DNA of 30,609 bases from an uncultured Myxococcales bacterium (lineage in GTDB: Bacteria; Myxococcota_A; UBA9042; DTJE01), in contig CALJUR010000111.1 of assembly GCA_937975765.1 (NCBI GenBank), positions 1 to 30,609 of the forward strand, read 5' to 3'. Position 1 is the first letter of the stretch. The number at the start of each line of letters is the position of its first letter. A model generated the notes under the pieces. It ran no database searches. It was not told where the DNA came from and was given only the letters and a program-made list of their open reading frames with translations. Shown here piece after piece: positions 8,366 to 15,865 of this stretch. Both the position numbers and the translations under genes were made by a program.

Positions 8366-8386
8366 GGCGCCCGTCCTCCGGGCGCC
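8366..8386 (+). promoter_or_regulatory. Hairpin in the aldolase 5' leader
   Basis: A perfect 8-bp inverted repeat, GGCGCCCG at 8366-8373 and CGGGCGCC at 8379-8386, with a five-base loop. It sits between the predicted transcription start and the ribosome-binding site AGGAGG at 8411-8416. No T-run follows, so it is not a normal intrinsic terminator. It could stabilise the mRNA or serve as an attenuator or protein site; the function is unknown. Confidence 0.45.
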
Positions 8387-8422
8387 CGTCGATCCCTGGA
8401 AATCCCGGCAAGGAGGTGTCCC

Positions 8423-9463
8423 GTGTCCATGGTATCCCTGCGCCAGTTGCTGGACCACGCCGCCGAGAACGGCTACGGCGTCGGCGCGTTCAACGTGAAC
8501 AACATGGAGCAGATCCAGGCGATCATGGAGGCGGCCCGCGAGACCGACTCCCCGGTCATCGTGCAGGCCTCGCGCGGCGCCCGGAAGTACACCAACGACC
8601 GCTTCCTGTACCACCTGATGCTGGCCGCGGTCGAACTGTATCCCGAGATCCCGATGGTCCTGCACCAGGATCACGGCAACAGCCCCGAGACCTGCGGCAG
8701 CGCCATCGAGAACGGATTCACCTCCGTCATGATGGACGGATCGCTGATGGCCGATGGCAAGAGCGCCGCGACCTTCGAGTACAACGTCGAGGTGACCCGC
8801 AAGGTGGTCGAGATGGCGCACCCGAAGGGCGTCAGCGTGGAGGGCGAGATCGGCGTGCTGGGCCACCTGTCCGGCCACGCCGGCGAGAAGGAGGACGGTC
8901 ACGGCGTCGAGGGCCAACTGACCCGCGAGCAGATGTTGACCGACCCCGAACAGGCCGCGGATTTCGTGGCGAGAACCGGCGTGGACGCGCTGGCCGTCGC
9001 GATCGGTACCAGCCACGGCGCCTACAAGTTCACAGAAAGACCCACCGGCGACGTGCTGGCGATGGAGCAGATCGAGAAGATCCACGCGAAACTGCCGAAC
9101 ACCCACCTGGTCATGCACGGCAGTTCTTCGGTCCCGCAGGAGTTGCAGGACCTGATCAACCGCTACGGCGGGAAGATGAAGCAGACCTATGGCGTGCCGG
9201 TGGAGGAGATCCAGCGCGGCATCCGGCACGGCGTCCGCAAGATCAACGTCGACACCGACAACCGGATGGCTATCACCGCGGCGATCCGCAAGGTCTTCAG
9301 CGAGGCGCCCGAGAAGTTCGACCCGCGCGACTACATGGGCCCGGCCCGCGAGATGATGAAGACGATCGTGGCCCAGCGCATGGTCCAGTTCGGGCAGGCC
9401 GGCTGGGCCTCGAAGATCCGCGCGAAGCCCCTGTCCGAGATGGCGAAGGCCTACGGGTTCTGA
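8423..9463 (+). CDS. fba: Class II fructose-bisphosphate aldolase
   Basis: A 346-residue zinc enzyme that cleaves fructose 1,6-bisphosphate to dihydroxyacetone phosphate and glyceraldehyde 3-phosphate, or the reverse, in the cytoplasm. GTG 8423 is chosen because AGGAGG (8411-8416) is six bases upstream and it gives an N-terminus MSMVSLRQLL aligned with family members; ATG 8429 is the alternative. Key motifs: GAFNVNNMEQ, the zinc/catalytic HQDHGNS at 81-87 (Asp83, His84), EGEIGVLGH, AIGTSHGAYKF with the second zinc His, and MHGSSSVPQE. The KINVDTDNRMA phosphate-binding segment follows. The insertions suit the CbbA/class IIB 'long' type of about 345 residues. The gene stands alone, with its own promoter and a leader hairpin, and ends 13 bp from a convergent lipoprotein gene. 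It likely serves glycolysis and gluconeogenesis, in line with the nearby glycogen phosphorylase. Confidence 0.96.
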   Translation: MSMVSLRQLLDHAAENGYGVGAFNVNNMEQIQAIMEAARETDSPVIVQASRGARKYTNDRFLYHLMLAAVELYPEIPMVLHQDHGNSPETCGSAIENGFTSVMMDGSLMADGKSAATFEYNVEVTRKVVEMAHPKGVSVEGEIGVLGHLSGHAGEKEDGHGVEGQLTREQMLTDPEQAADFVARTGVDALAVAIGTSHGAYKFTERPTGDVLAMEQIEKIHAKLPNTHLVMHGSSSVPQELQDLINRYGGKMKQTYGVPVEEIQRGIRHGVRKINVDTDNRMAITAAIRKVFSEAPEKFDPRDYMGPAREMMKTIVAQRMVQFGQAGWASKIRAKPLSEMAKAYGF

Positions 9464-9476
9464 CGGCCCGGGGCCT

Positions 9477-10919
9477 TCACGGCACGGCCTTCCGCAGTTC
9501 CTTCACGTCCATCCCGAAGTTGTCCTTCGACCACGCGACGACGAAGTCCGGCGGGTCGTCCGGATGGGCGTCCATGCAGCGCAGCGCCTGCTCGGCCTGC
9601 ACGTCCAGGCCGCCTTCGACGGGAACGCACCATCGCGCGGACCATCCCTCCAGGTACCGGTCGGCAAGATCCTTCGCCAGCCGGGTGAATCGCGCTTGCA
9701 GCCACTCGGTCCGGGACGTCAGCACCAGCGGGTCGGCCTTCAGGCCGATGTCCTCCCGCACCTGGTCGTGCGCGAAGTCGATCTCGTCCAGCGAATCCGA
9801 GACCTGGCCGCGATACGACCGCCCCTGGAAGCCCGCCTGGGCCTGCATCTGGACCCGGAACGACTGCCGTACGCGACGGCCCTCGAACCTCAGCACCCGC
9901 GGTTCGACGCGCACCTTCTGGATCTCGCGGGTCCGGCTGATGCACTCGCGCCGCTGCTCGGTGACGGTGACCTGATTCCCCTCGACCCACCGCGACGAGG
10001 TCACCGGGACGGACTGCCACTCGCAGTACTCCTCCAGCGTCGTGTAGGGGATCTGCAGCGCGTACGGGTGCTCCAGAGGTTCGGGCGTCCGCGTGTCCGT
10101 GGCGACCATCGCGCCGCGGACCCCCACTTCCATCGTTCCCGCCGCGTCGCCGGAGAAGCCGGGCGTCGCCTGCAGCGCCTCCGCCACGGCCCTGGACAAG
10201 GCATCGGCCTCGGCGGGCGCAAGGCCGCTGACCGCCACCTTCGCGTCGACCCTGCCGAACCGCTCGCCGTTGCGGGCGTCGGACAGGGCCTTCGGGATCA
10301 CCTTCATCACGTCCCACCCGCCGCAGTAGCGCGCGGCGAAGTCGGCGAACCAGGGGGATCGCGCGGAGGCGACCGTCCACAGCATCTCGCAGTGCTTCGC
10401 CCCCAGGTCGTTCAGTTCGGCGATCCGGTCCGCGTACCTCTGGCGCCCCGCCGGGCTGTCGCCGTACGCGTCCCTCCACTGCTCCAGGAACGTGCGGCCC
10501 GCCAGCAGCCGGCGGTTCTGCACGAACCAGCGCAGCCGTGCATCCAGGTACTCGGCACTGGCCGAGGCCTCCTCGTCGTACCCCGTGCCCACGGCCCCGG
10601 CGCCCAGGCCCCAGTCGCGGGCCTGCCGGACGACCTTCGCGAAATCGCCCGCCGCACCTTCCGGGTCCCCTCCCTGCCGGCGTGCGCGGACGGTCCCGAG
10701 GGACTTTCCGACCCAGCCCTTGCGCGCCTTCAGCAGCCCGTCCGCGGCCTGCAGGTCGCCCGGGGCCTTTTCCAGCAGCCCCCGGTACCAGGCTTCCGCG
10801 TCCCCGAAGGCGCCTTTCGCCAGCAATCCCTCCCCGGTCGACCCGCGCGGGTTCGTGGAGGCGCACGCCGCGAGGCCCGAAAGAAGGAGGACAGCGACGA
10901 GGGATGCAGGGCGCATCAT
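9477..10919 (-). CDS. Lipoprotein of unknown function with TPR-like N-terminus
   Basis: A 480-residue protein from ATG 10919 (ATG 10916 is equally possible); CGGAG lies upstream. The signal peptide MMRPASLVAVLLLSGLAAC ends in a canonical lipobox (GLAAC), so it is probably an envelope lipoprotein. Just after it, a segment with 'AKGAFGDAEAWYRGLLEKAP' resembles one tetratricopeptide-like helix pair. The remainder has no catalytic motif that I recognise. A central region is rich in aromatic residues and Trp, and a Glu/Arg-rich region (WVEGNQVTVTEQRRECISRT) suggests beta structure. The C-terminus has several Cys (RWCVPVEGG, LRCMD). A good promoter lies directly upstream, so it is probably monocistronic. 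I do not recognise a family; a structural or assembly role in the envelope is possible but unproven. Confidence 0.7.
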   Translation of the reverse strand: MMRPASLVAVLLLSGLAACASTNPRGSTGEGLLAKGAFGDAEAWYRGLLEKAPGDLQAADGLLKARKGWVGKSLGTVRARRQGGDPEGAAGDFAKVVRQARDWGLGAGAVGTGYDEEASASAEYLDARLRWFVQNRRLLAGRTFLEQWRDAYGDSPAGRQRYADRIAELNDLGAKHCEMLWTVASARSPWFADFAARYCGGWDVMKVIPKALSDARNGERFGRVDAKVAVSGLAPAEADALSRAVAEALQATPGFSGDAAGTMEVGVRGAMVATDTRTPEPLEHPYALQIPYTTLEEYCEWQSVPVTSSRWVEGNQVTVTEQRRECISRTREIQKVRVEPRVLRFEGRRVRQSFRVQMQAQAGFQGRSYRGQVSDSLDEIDFAHDQVREDIGLKADPLVLTSRTEWLQARFTRLAKDLADRYLEGWSARWCVPVEGGLDVQAEQALRCMDAHPDDPPDFVVAWSKDNFGMDVKELRKAVP

Positions 10920-10946
10920 CCCGTGACTCCGAGGGGGTTCCGGAAC

Positions 10947-10975
10947 ATTCTCGTTGCGGCGGGACGGGGCGTCAA
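10947..10975 (-). promoter_or_regulatory. Sigma70-like promoter for the 480-residue lipoprotein gene
   Basis: On the minus strand TTGACG (10975-10970), 17 bp, then GAGAAT (10952-10947). The expected start point falls in the perfect palindrome GTTCCGGAAC (10937-10946), which could be an operator. Confidence 0.45.
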
Positions 10976-10990
10976 GACAGTCGGGTGCGG

Positions 10991-11389
10991 TCAGGTCGGA
11001 TCGCCGGCGGCCGGGACGTCCGTGTCCTCGCCGGACAGGCACGACGGCGCCTGGCACTGCGCCTGGACGATGCACATCCGGGCCGGTGCCATGCAGGTCC
11101 CGCAGTCCTGCGAGGCCGCGTTCATGCAGGTCGCAAGGCACAGCGAGTTCGTCGAGTCGCAGGGGCAGGCCCTCTGGCAGTCGAACAGGGAACCGCACTG
11201 CGACGAGCAGGCGTCCAGCAAGGCACCGCAGGCGTCGGCGATGCAGGCGTAGAACTCCTTCACCCCGGTGCACTCCATGCCGGTGAACTCGTAGCACTGC
11301 CCGTACTTGTCGCGATCCTTCTCGCCGGAGTCGCCGTCACAGGCCGTGAAAGACGCCAGGACCAGGAACGCCACGGACGCGAATCGCAT
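10991..11389 (-). CDS. Small cysteine-rich lipoprotein
   Basis: A 132-residue protein. ATG 11389 has AAGGAGGGG six bases upstream; an in-frame ATG at 11407 precedes that ribosome-binding site and is rejected. The signal peptide MRFASVAFLVLASFTAC gives lipidation at Cys17. The mature protein has 16 further cysteines within about 90 residues, spaced in recurring patterns such as CIADACGALLDAC, CQRACPCD, CLATCMNAA and CGTC. That is too many and too scattered for a ferredoxin, and it lacks CxxCxxCxxxCP. Disulfide-stabilised helical hairpins, or metal binding, are the plausible readings. Cys-rich proteins of this look are common in surface proteins of Myxococcota, but I cannot assign a family. The next gene upstream on the same strand, also a lipoprotein, ends 54 bp away, so they may be cotranscribed. 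Confidence 0.72.
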   Translation of the reverse strand: MRFASVAFLVLASFTACDGDSGEKDRDKYGQCYEFTGMECTGVKEFYACIADACGALLDACSSQCGSLFDCQRACPCDSTNSLCLATCMNAASQDCGTCMAPARMCIVQAQCQAPSCLSGEDTDVPAAGDPT

Positions 11390-11443
11390 CGTCCCCTCCT
11401 TCCGCAAGCCATCGTCTACGGTATCAGGATTCCCGGGCCGGCG

Positions 11444-12721
11444 TCACAGCCAGTACCCTCCGCCGAACCGGGTGACCACCTTCCTCAGGGACAAGGCGCA
11501 CAGGCGGGACCAGGACTCCGGGTCGATCACCTTCGTGCCGTCCTCGAAGCCCAGGGTGCCGTGGCACCCCGCCTCGCCGTGCTCCGGGCATCCCGCGAAG
11601 TGCCCGGACACCCCGCAGTACAGCGACGGATCGATCGCCTGCACCTCGTCCACCGCGGCCTCGTCGCCCTTCGGCAGGCAGATCTCGTAGAACTCGTATC
11701 GCGCCGGGTTGTCCCGGGAGAACCCGATCTTCGCCGGGTCGCAGGGCATGGGGGGTGCGTCCAGGCGGATCGAGGCGCGGATCCACTGGCCCGGATAGTC
11801 CACGCACTGGTGCCCTCCCGGAACGATTCGGTAGGACTCCATCACCCGGTAATGGATCGCGGGGTTCGATTCGGAAGGCCCGTCGAACCCCTGCCGCAGT
11901 GCGGTCGGCACCTCGCTGCTGGCCAGTCCCCCGAAGGCCAGCAGCTCGACGGGCGGGTACTGCCTCGTGCCGCATTCGCCCTCGACCGCGGGGCAGGTGT
12001 CGGGCAGCATCCGTACGCTGGGGCACGGCCGGCCGCCGCCGCCGCAGTCGTACCAGGAGGCCCTCTCGGAGGTGCCGGTCGCATCGTGGTACAGGAAGCG
12101 GGGCGTCCCCTCGGCATCCCAGAGGACCAGCACCAGGTCCCGCCACCAGGGGATCTCCTGCTTCCCGTAAAGGTGAACGGCGTCGCCGGCCTGGAAGGGG
12201 ATCGACCGTTCCGGAGGAAGGCTGGTCTCGACCGTCACGCCACGATCGCCCTCCAGCAGGAACTGATAGCGCCAGTAGCCATCCTCCGCCTGGACCGATT
12301 CCAGGATGCCATCGCCGTCGATGGTCCCCTCGCCCCACGGCGGGAACGTCCCGTCCATCAGGGGGAAGCCGTGGACATCGAAGGTCACCCGGACCGGATC
12401 CGGCGGCGTCGCGCAGTTCGCATCGATGTCCGAAGCCGTGTCCAGGCCGACGTCGTGGACGACGTCCGGCGTTGCGTCGATGGCGGGGTCCGGCGCGGGG
12501 TCGACGGCCGTGTCCTGCACCGGGTCGATCGCGGCATCCATGGCCGCATCGGACCCTTCGTCCCCTGCCGCGTCCGGCAGCCCCGATTCGTCGCGCGGGA
12601 CGTCGATCGGCACCGGGTGCCGTGGATGCCGCGACTCCTCGAACACGCAACCCCAGGCCGTCACGGCCACCAGAGACAGGACGATGCAGGCGACGCGGCC
12701 TCCTGGTTTGCGGTTCTTCAT
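11444..12721 (-). CDS. Lipoprotein with Asp/Ala-rich linker, unknown function
   Basis: A 425-residue protein from ATG 12721, with GGAGG six bases upstream. The signal peptide ends at Cys25 (VTAWGC), which suggests lipidation. Residues about 41-102 form a low-complexity tether made of Asp, Ala, Pro and Val (for example DTAVDPAPDPAIDATPDVV), like the acidic linker of the lipoprotein hydrolase at 3471-5042. The globular part (about 103-425) has many aromatic residues and about a dozen Cys, including YDCGGGGRPC, DTCPAVEGEC, YCGVSGHFAGC and CPEHGEAGCHG. It starts with a segment that reads like a beta sandwich with a Ca-type acidic loop (GEGTIDGDGIL). No enzyme motif was recognised. The acidic linker suggests that the domain is displayed away from the outer membrane; that is an inference. 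Confidence 0.75.
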   Translation of the reverse strand: MKNRKPGGRVACIVLSLVAVTAWGCVFEESRHPRHPVPIDVPRDESGLPDAAGDEGSDAAMDAAIDPVQDTAVDPAPDPAIDATPDVVHDVGLDTASDIDANCATPPDPVRVTFDVHGFPLMDGTFPPWGEGTIDGDGILESVQAEDGYWRYQFLLEGDRGVTVETSLPPERSIPFQAGDAVHLYGKQEIPWWRDLVLVLWDAEGTPRFLYHDATGTSERASWYDCGGGGRPCPSVRMLPDTCPAVEGECGTRQYPPVELLAFGGLASSEVPTALRQGFDGPSESNPAIHYRVMESYRIVPGGHQCVDYPGQWIRASIRLDAPPMPCDPAKIGFSRDNPARYEFYEICLPKGDEAAVDEVQAIDPSLYCGVSGHFAGCPEHGEAGCHGTLGFEDGTKVIDPESWSRLCALSLRKVVTRFGGGYWL

Positions 12722-12779
12722 CGCGTGCCTCCGGGCAAGCCTCTTTCGGCCAGGATACCGGATCCGGAGCAAAGGGGGT

Positions 12780-13151
12780 TCACCCGGGGCGATCCCAGGA
12801 TTCCGGGGCGGGGCCATCCGGTCCTTCGGCTGCGTCCACGAAACCGGAGCCCTTCGCAGCGGCCGGGCGGCCCAGCCTGCGGATCCAGCCGATCGGCGTG
12901 ACGACCGCCACGTACACGCCACAAAGGAGGATCCCGGTCACGACCGACGCGACCCGGTGGGTGACCGTCTTCCAGCCCGCCACCAGCCAGGCCGACGCCG
13001 CCGGAAGGAACAGCGCGAACGCCAGCAGGCCCAGCGCGGTCCAGGCCCCGGCCGCCACGGCCCCGGACAGCAGGCCCAGCAGCAGGGCCACGCACGCCAG
13101 CGATGCCAGCGTCTGCAGCCTCTCCCGATCCGTGATGCCGGGCGACCTCAT
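12780..13151 (-). CDS. SxtJ-like small membrane protein
   Basis: A 123-residue protein from ATG 13151. Three hydrophobic segments (about 14-35, 38-58 and 70-90) are followed by VVTPIGWIRRLGR, which matches the end of SxtJ family membrane proteins (first named in the saxitoxin cluster). The C-terminal 30 residues are soluble and end in ESWDRPG. It is the last gene of a carbamoyltransferase, DUF5989, SxtJ-like trio, the same three families that occur together as sxtI, sxtJ and sxtK. The trio is widespread outside saxitoxin producers, so this does not imply toxin synthesis. The biochemical role of SxtJ is unknown; a membrane partner for the carbamoyltransferase is an inference from gene order. 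Family assignment rests on topology, the motif and context. Confidence 0.72.
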   Translation of the reverse strand: MRSPGITDRERLQTLASLACVALLLGLLSGAVAAGAWTALGLLAFALFLPAASAWLVAGWKTVTHRVASVVTGILLCGVYVAVVTPIGWIRRLGRPAAAKGSGFVDAAEGPDGPAPESWDRPG

Positions 13152-13188
13152 GGCGTCCCCTGTCGGCCTGCGCCGCGTCCCGTGATCG

Positions 13189-13338
13189 TCAGAACACCGT
13201 GTAGATGAAGGGGGAAAGGGTCGACGACCCCCCAGCAATCGCCAGCAGGCCGATCAGGCCCAGCGCGACCAGGATGGGGACCAGCCACCAGCGCTTCCTC
13301 ACCTTCAGGAACTCCCACAGGTCCTTCAGCGTCTCCAT
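13189..13338 (-). CDS. DUF5989 (SxtK-like) single-pass membrane peptide
   Basis: A 49-residue gene, found by reading the gap. ATG 13338-13336 follows GGGGGAAGG and the frame ends with TGA at 13191-13189. The peptide begins METLKDLWEFLKVRKRWWLV, continues with a hydrophobic helix of about 17 residues, and ends with LSPFIYTVF. The order of basic/aromatic 'WEFLKVRKRWW', a single helix and a 'SPFIYT.F' ending is the DUF5989 pattern. It lies 18 bp after the carbamoyltransferase stop and 37 bp before the SxtJ-like gene. Function is unknown; the fixed gene order suggests a small accessory subunit. Confidence 0.8.
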   Translation of the reverse strand: METLKDLWEFLKVRKRWWLVPILVALGLIGLLAIAGGSSTLSPFIYTVF

Positions 13339-13356
13339 CCTTCCCCCGTCGAGCGA

Positions 13357-15219
13357 TCAGTCCGTTCCCGCCCCGACCTTCAGGCTCCGTCGCGCCTCCT
13401 CCGGCTGGTCCTCCCGCAGGAACACCCGGTCGCCCATCACCAGGATGTCGATTCCGGTGTTCAGGAAGCACCGGTACGCGTCGTCCGGCGAGCACACGAT
13501 CGGCTCGCCCCGGACGTTGAACGAGGTGTTCACCAGCACGGGGCAGCCCGTGCGCGACTCGAACGCCTGCAGCAGCCGGTGGAACAGCGGGTTCGTCTCC
13601 TCGTGAACGGTCTGCAGCCGCGCGGAACCGTCCACGTGCGTCACGGCCGTGATCTCCGACCGGGCGACGTACAACTGCTCCCGCCAGGGATGGCCCGCCA
13701 GCCCCCGCGTGGCGTCGTCGCGCCGCCTCTCCGGACGAACCTGCGCGGTGAACAGCATGTAGGGCGAAGGACATCCCGGGGAGAACCACTCGGCCGCCTT
13801 GCCTGCCATCACGGCCGGCGCGAACGGCCGGAATCCCTCCCGGAACTTGATCTTCAGGTTCAGCCGCCGCTGCATCTCCGGGTCTCGAGGGTCGGCCAGG
13901 ATGCTGCGGTTGCCCAGCGCGCGGGGCCCCCATTCCATCCGGCCCTGCACCCAGCCCACCACCTTGCCGTCCGCCAGCAGCCCCGCGACGTGCTGGCACA
14001 GTCCGGCCGGATCGTCGAAGCGCCGGTTCGGGGCCCCGTACCGCCGGGCCACGCGGTGGACCTCGCGGCCGTCGATCCCCGGTCCCAGGAACCCGCCGGC
14101 CATCCGGTCCGACGTCCCCGCCGACTCCCGCGGGCCGCCGCGCCGGGTGTGCCACGCGTCCAGTGCCGCACCCAGCGCGCCCCCGGCATCGCCGGCCGCG
14201 GGCTGGATCCAGATTCCTTCGAATCCCGCCCGGTCCCTCAATACGCCGTTCGCCACGCAGTTCAGCGCCACGCCGCCCGCCAGGCACAGGTGCCTCGCGC
14301 CCGTCAGCGTCCGGGCGGTCACCGCCATGCGCAGCACGATGTCCTCCAGCACCCGCTGGATCGCCAGCGCCAGGTCGGCGTGGTGCGGGAGGATCTCGTC
14401 CGTCTCGCGGCGCCGCGGGAACCCGAACAGGGAATCCCAGTCGCCGTCCCGGACCATCTTCAGGCCCGTCTCGAACGCGAACCTGCGGCGGTCCAGCCGG
14501 ATCGAACCGTCCTCCCGGACCTGCACCAGGCGATCGAGGATCGTCTGCTGGAATGCCCTCGTCCGCTGCGAATCGGGGTCGCCGTAGGGCGCCAGCCCCA
14601 TCAGCTTGTACTCGCCCGAGTTGACCCGGAACCCCAGCCAGTACGTGAAGGCGGAATACAGCATCCCGACCGAGTCGGGCCAGTGCAGTTCGCGCAGCAG
14701 GCGAAGGCGGTTGCCCTTCCCTTCCCCGATCGTCGCGGTCGCCCACTCCCCGACGCCGTCCACGGTCAGCACGGCGGCATGATCGTACGGTGACGGGAAG
14801 AATGCGGATGCCGCATGCGACCGGTGGTGCCCCCCGAACCACAGCGGCGGCCGTCGCGTCGCGCCAGGGTCCACCTTCGCCAGGCCTTCGCGAACGGAAC
14901 GTCGCGCCGCGATCTTCTCCGTCAGCCAGCCGGGCATCGCGGCCACGAACTGCCGGATCCCGCGCGGCGCGACCTCGGCGTACGAAGTCAGCAGGCGCTC
15001 GAACTTCAGCAGGGGCTTCTCGTAGAAGACGACGGCGTCGATGTCGGACAGCCGGGTGCCAGCCTCTTCCAGGCACCAGCGCGCGGCATTCGCCGGGAAG
15101 GACGGGTCGTGCTTCTTCCGGGTGAACCGCTCCTCCTGGGCCGCGGCGACGATCTCGCCGTCGCGGACCAGGGCCGCGGCAGCGTCGTGGTAGAAGGCCG
15201 AGATCCCCAGGATGTCCAT
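13357..15219 (-). CDS. O-carbamoyltransferase, NodU/CmcH/TobZ family
   Basis: A 620-residue protein from ATG 15219; a longer frame to 15261 has no better ribosome-binding site. The family transfers a carbamoyl group from carbamoyl phosphate, through carbamoyl-AMP, to a hydroxyl group of a sugar or natural product. The N-terminal part is the ASKHA-like domain: MDILGISAFYHDAAAALV, then the metal site GGHHRSH at 129-135, and NSGEYKLMGLAPYGDP. The C-terminal part is the YrdC-like carbamoyl-adenylate domain with GRMEWGPRALGNRSILADPR and VNTSFNVRGEPIV. Length and motifs are complete, so it should be active. Downstream DUF5989 and SxtJ-like genes form the conserved trio. It lies 22 bp after the ferritin-like gene. 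No polyketide or glycosyltransferase gene is in the window, so the acceptor is unknown; a surface polysaccharide is one candidate. Confidence 0.92.
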   Translation of the reverse strand: MDILGISAFYHDAAAALVRDGEIVAAAQEERFTRKKHDPSFPANAARWCLEEAGTRLSDIDAVVFYEKPLLKFERLLTSYAEVAPRGIRQFVAAMPGWLTEKIAARRSVREGLAKVDPGATRRPPLWFGGHHRSHAASAFFPSPYDHAAVLTVDGVGEWATATIGEGKGNRLRLLRELHWPDSVGMLYSAFTYWLGFRVNSGEYKLMGLAPYGDPDSQRTRAFQQTILDRLVQVREDGSIRLDRRRFAFETGLKMVRDGDWDSLFGFPRRRETDEILPHHADLALAIQRVLEDIVLRMAVTARTLTGARHLCLAGGVALNCVANGVLRDRAGFEGIWIQPAAGDAGGALGAALDAWHTRRGGPRESAGTSDRMAGGFLGPGIDGREVHRVARRYGAPNRRFDDPAGLCQHVAGLLADGKVVGWVQGRMEWGPRALGNRSILADPRDPEMQRRLNLKIKFREGFRPFAPAVMAGKAAEWFSPGCPSPYMLFTAQVRPERRRDDATRGLAGHPWREQLYVARSEITAVTHVDGSARLQTVHEETNPLFHRLLQAFESRTGCPVLVNTSFNVRGEPIVCSPDDAYRCFLNTGIDILVMGDRVFLREDQPEEARRSLKVGAGTD

Positions 15220-15241
15220 CGGCAACCCGTCGTGCGCGTCC

Positions 15242-15754
15242 TCAGAAAGGCTGGAATCCACCGGCCGTGAAGAGATCCTGCCTCACCTCCGCGAAGAGGT
15301 CCTGCAGGGCCTCGTAGTGGCGGCGCTCCCAGTCCGCCAGGAACCGGTAGAAATCGCGCACCTCGGCATCCGTCGCGGTCTCGGCCTGCTGGCCGAAAAG
15401 GGCCATCGCCCCCGTCTCCAGCGTCAGGCCGATGGACACGGCCGACACCTCGAAGGTCGCCCCCTTCGCCTGCTCCTTGAACCGTTCGGTCAGCACCCGG
15501 TCCGAGAAGGCGCGCAGCGCCGCATCCGGCCGCGAGGGCAGAAGGAACGCCGCAGGGCCCCTCTCCTCGTACCCGCTGGCGATCTCCTTCAGGAACGCCT
15601 TGTGCTGGAGTTCGTCGCGGGCCAGCCTGGCGAAGACGTCGCGCACCGCGTCCTTGTCGGTCCGGTCCGCGATCATGCTGTAGAAGGTGTACCCGTCGGT
15701 CTCGACCTGGTAGGCCTTCTGGAGGATCGACAGGATCTCGGGGTTCGCGGGCAT
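15242..15754 (-). CDS. Rubrerythrin/ferritin-like diiron protein
   Basis: A 170-residue protein from ATG 15754, with GGAGG five bases upstream (a TTG at 15766 is rejected). It is a four-helix bundle with the expected diiron ligands: Glu18 (QVETDGYTFY), Glu48 and His51 (ARDELQHKAF), Glu113 (GLTLETGAMALF), and Glu143 with His146 (DWERRHYEAL). There is no rubredoxin CxxC tail, so electrons would have to come from elsewhere. Proteins of this kind reduce peroxide or oxygen in anaerobes. It sits 109 bp downstream of the HycB-like ferredoxin gene; that gap holds the tandem hairpin repeats. It is also 22 bp upstream of the carbamoyltransferase. A role in protecting the oxygen-sensitive Fe-S enzymes encoded upstream is inferred from context. 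Confidence 0.88.
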   Translation of the reverse strand: MPANPEILSILQKAYQVETDGYTFYSMIADRTDKDAVRDVFARLARDELQHKAFLKEIASGYEERGPAAFLLPSRPDAALRAFSDRVLTERFKEQAKGATFEVSAVSIGLTLETGAMALFGQQAETATDAEVRDFYRFLADWERRHYEALQDLFAEVRQDLFTAGGFQPF

Positions 15755-15787
15755 GGCAGCCTCCAATCCGGGGAAGACGGTTTCCAG

Positions 15788-15865
15788 GGCCAGGAGGCGT
15801 GGGACGGGGCCCTCGCCCTACAGGACACGTTCCCGGCGGGGGACAGGGCCCCCCGCCCACGGGTC
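15788..15865. repeat. Two tandem 39-bp hairpin repeats (array A)
   Basis: Two units in phase, about 15788-15826 and 15827-15865, each centred on a GGCG...CGCC inverted repeat. The second has a perfect GGCGGGGG / CCCCCGCC stem; the first has one internal mismatch. On the minus strand, the transcribed one, they read like TGTAGGGCGrGGGCCCyGTCCC. The array starts right at the stop of the HycB-like gene and resembles array B at 20059-20136. Confidence 0.75.

Noticed and set aside
13189..15219. Saxitoxin or aminoglycoside biosynthesis cluster
   Set aside because: Only the carbamoyltransferase trio is shared; no amidinotransferase, polyketide-like or aminosugar genes are present.
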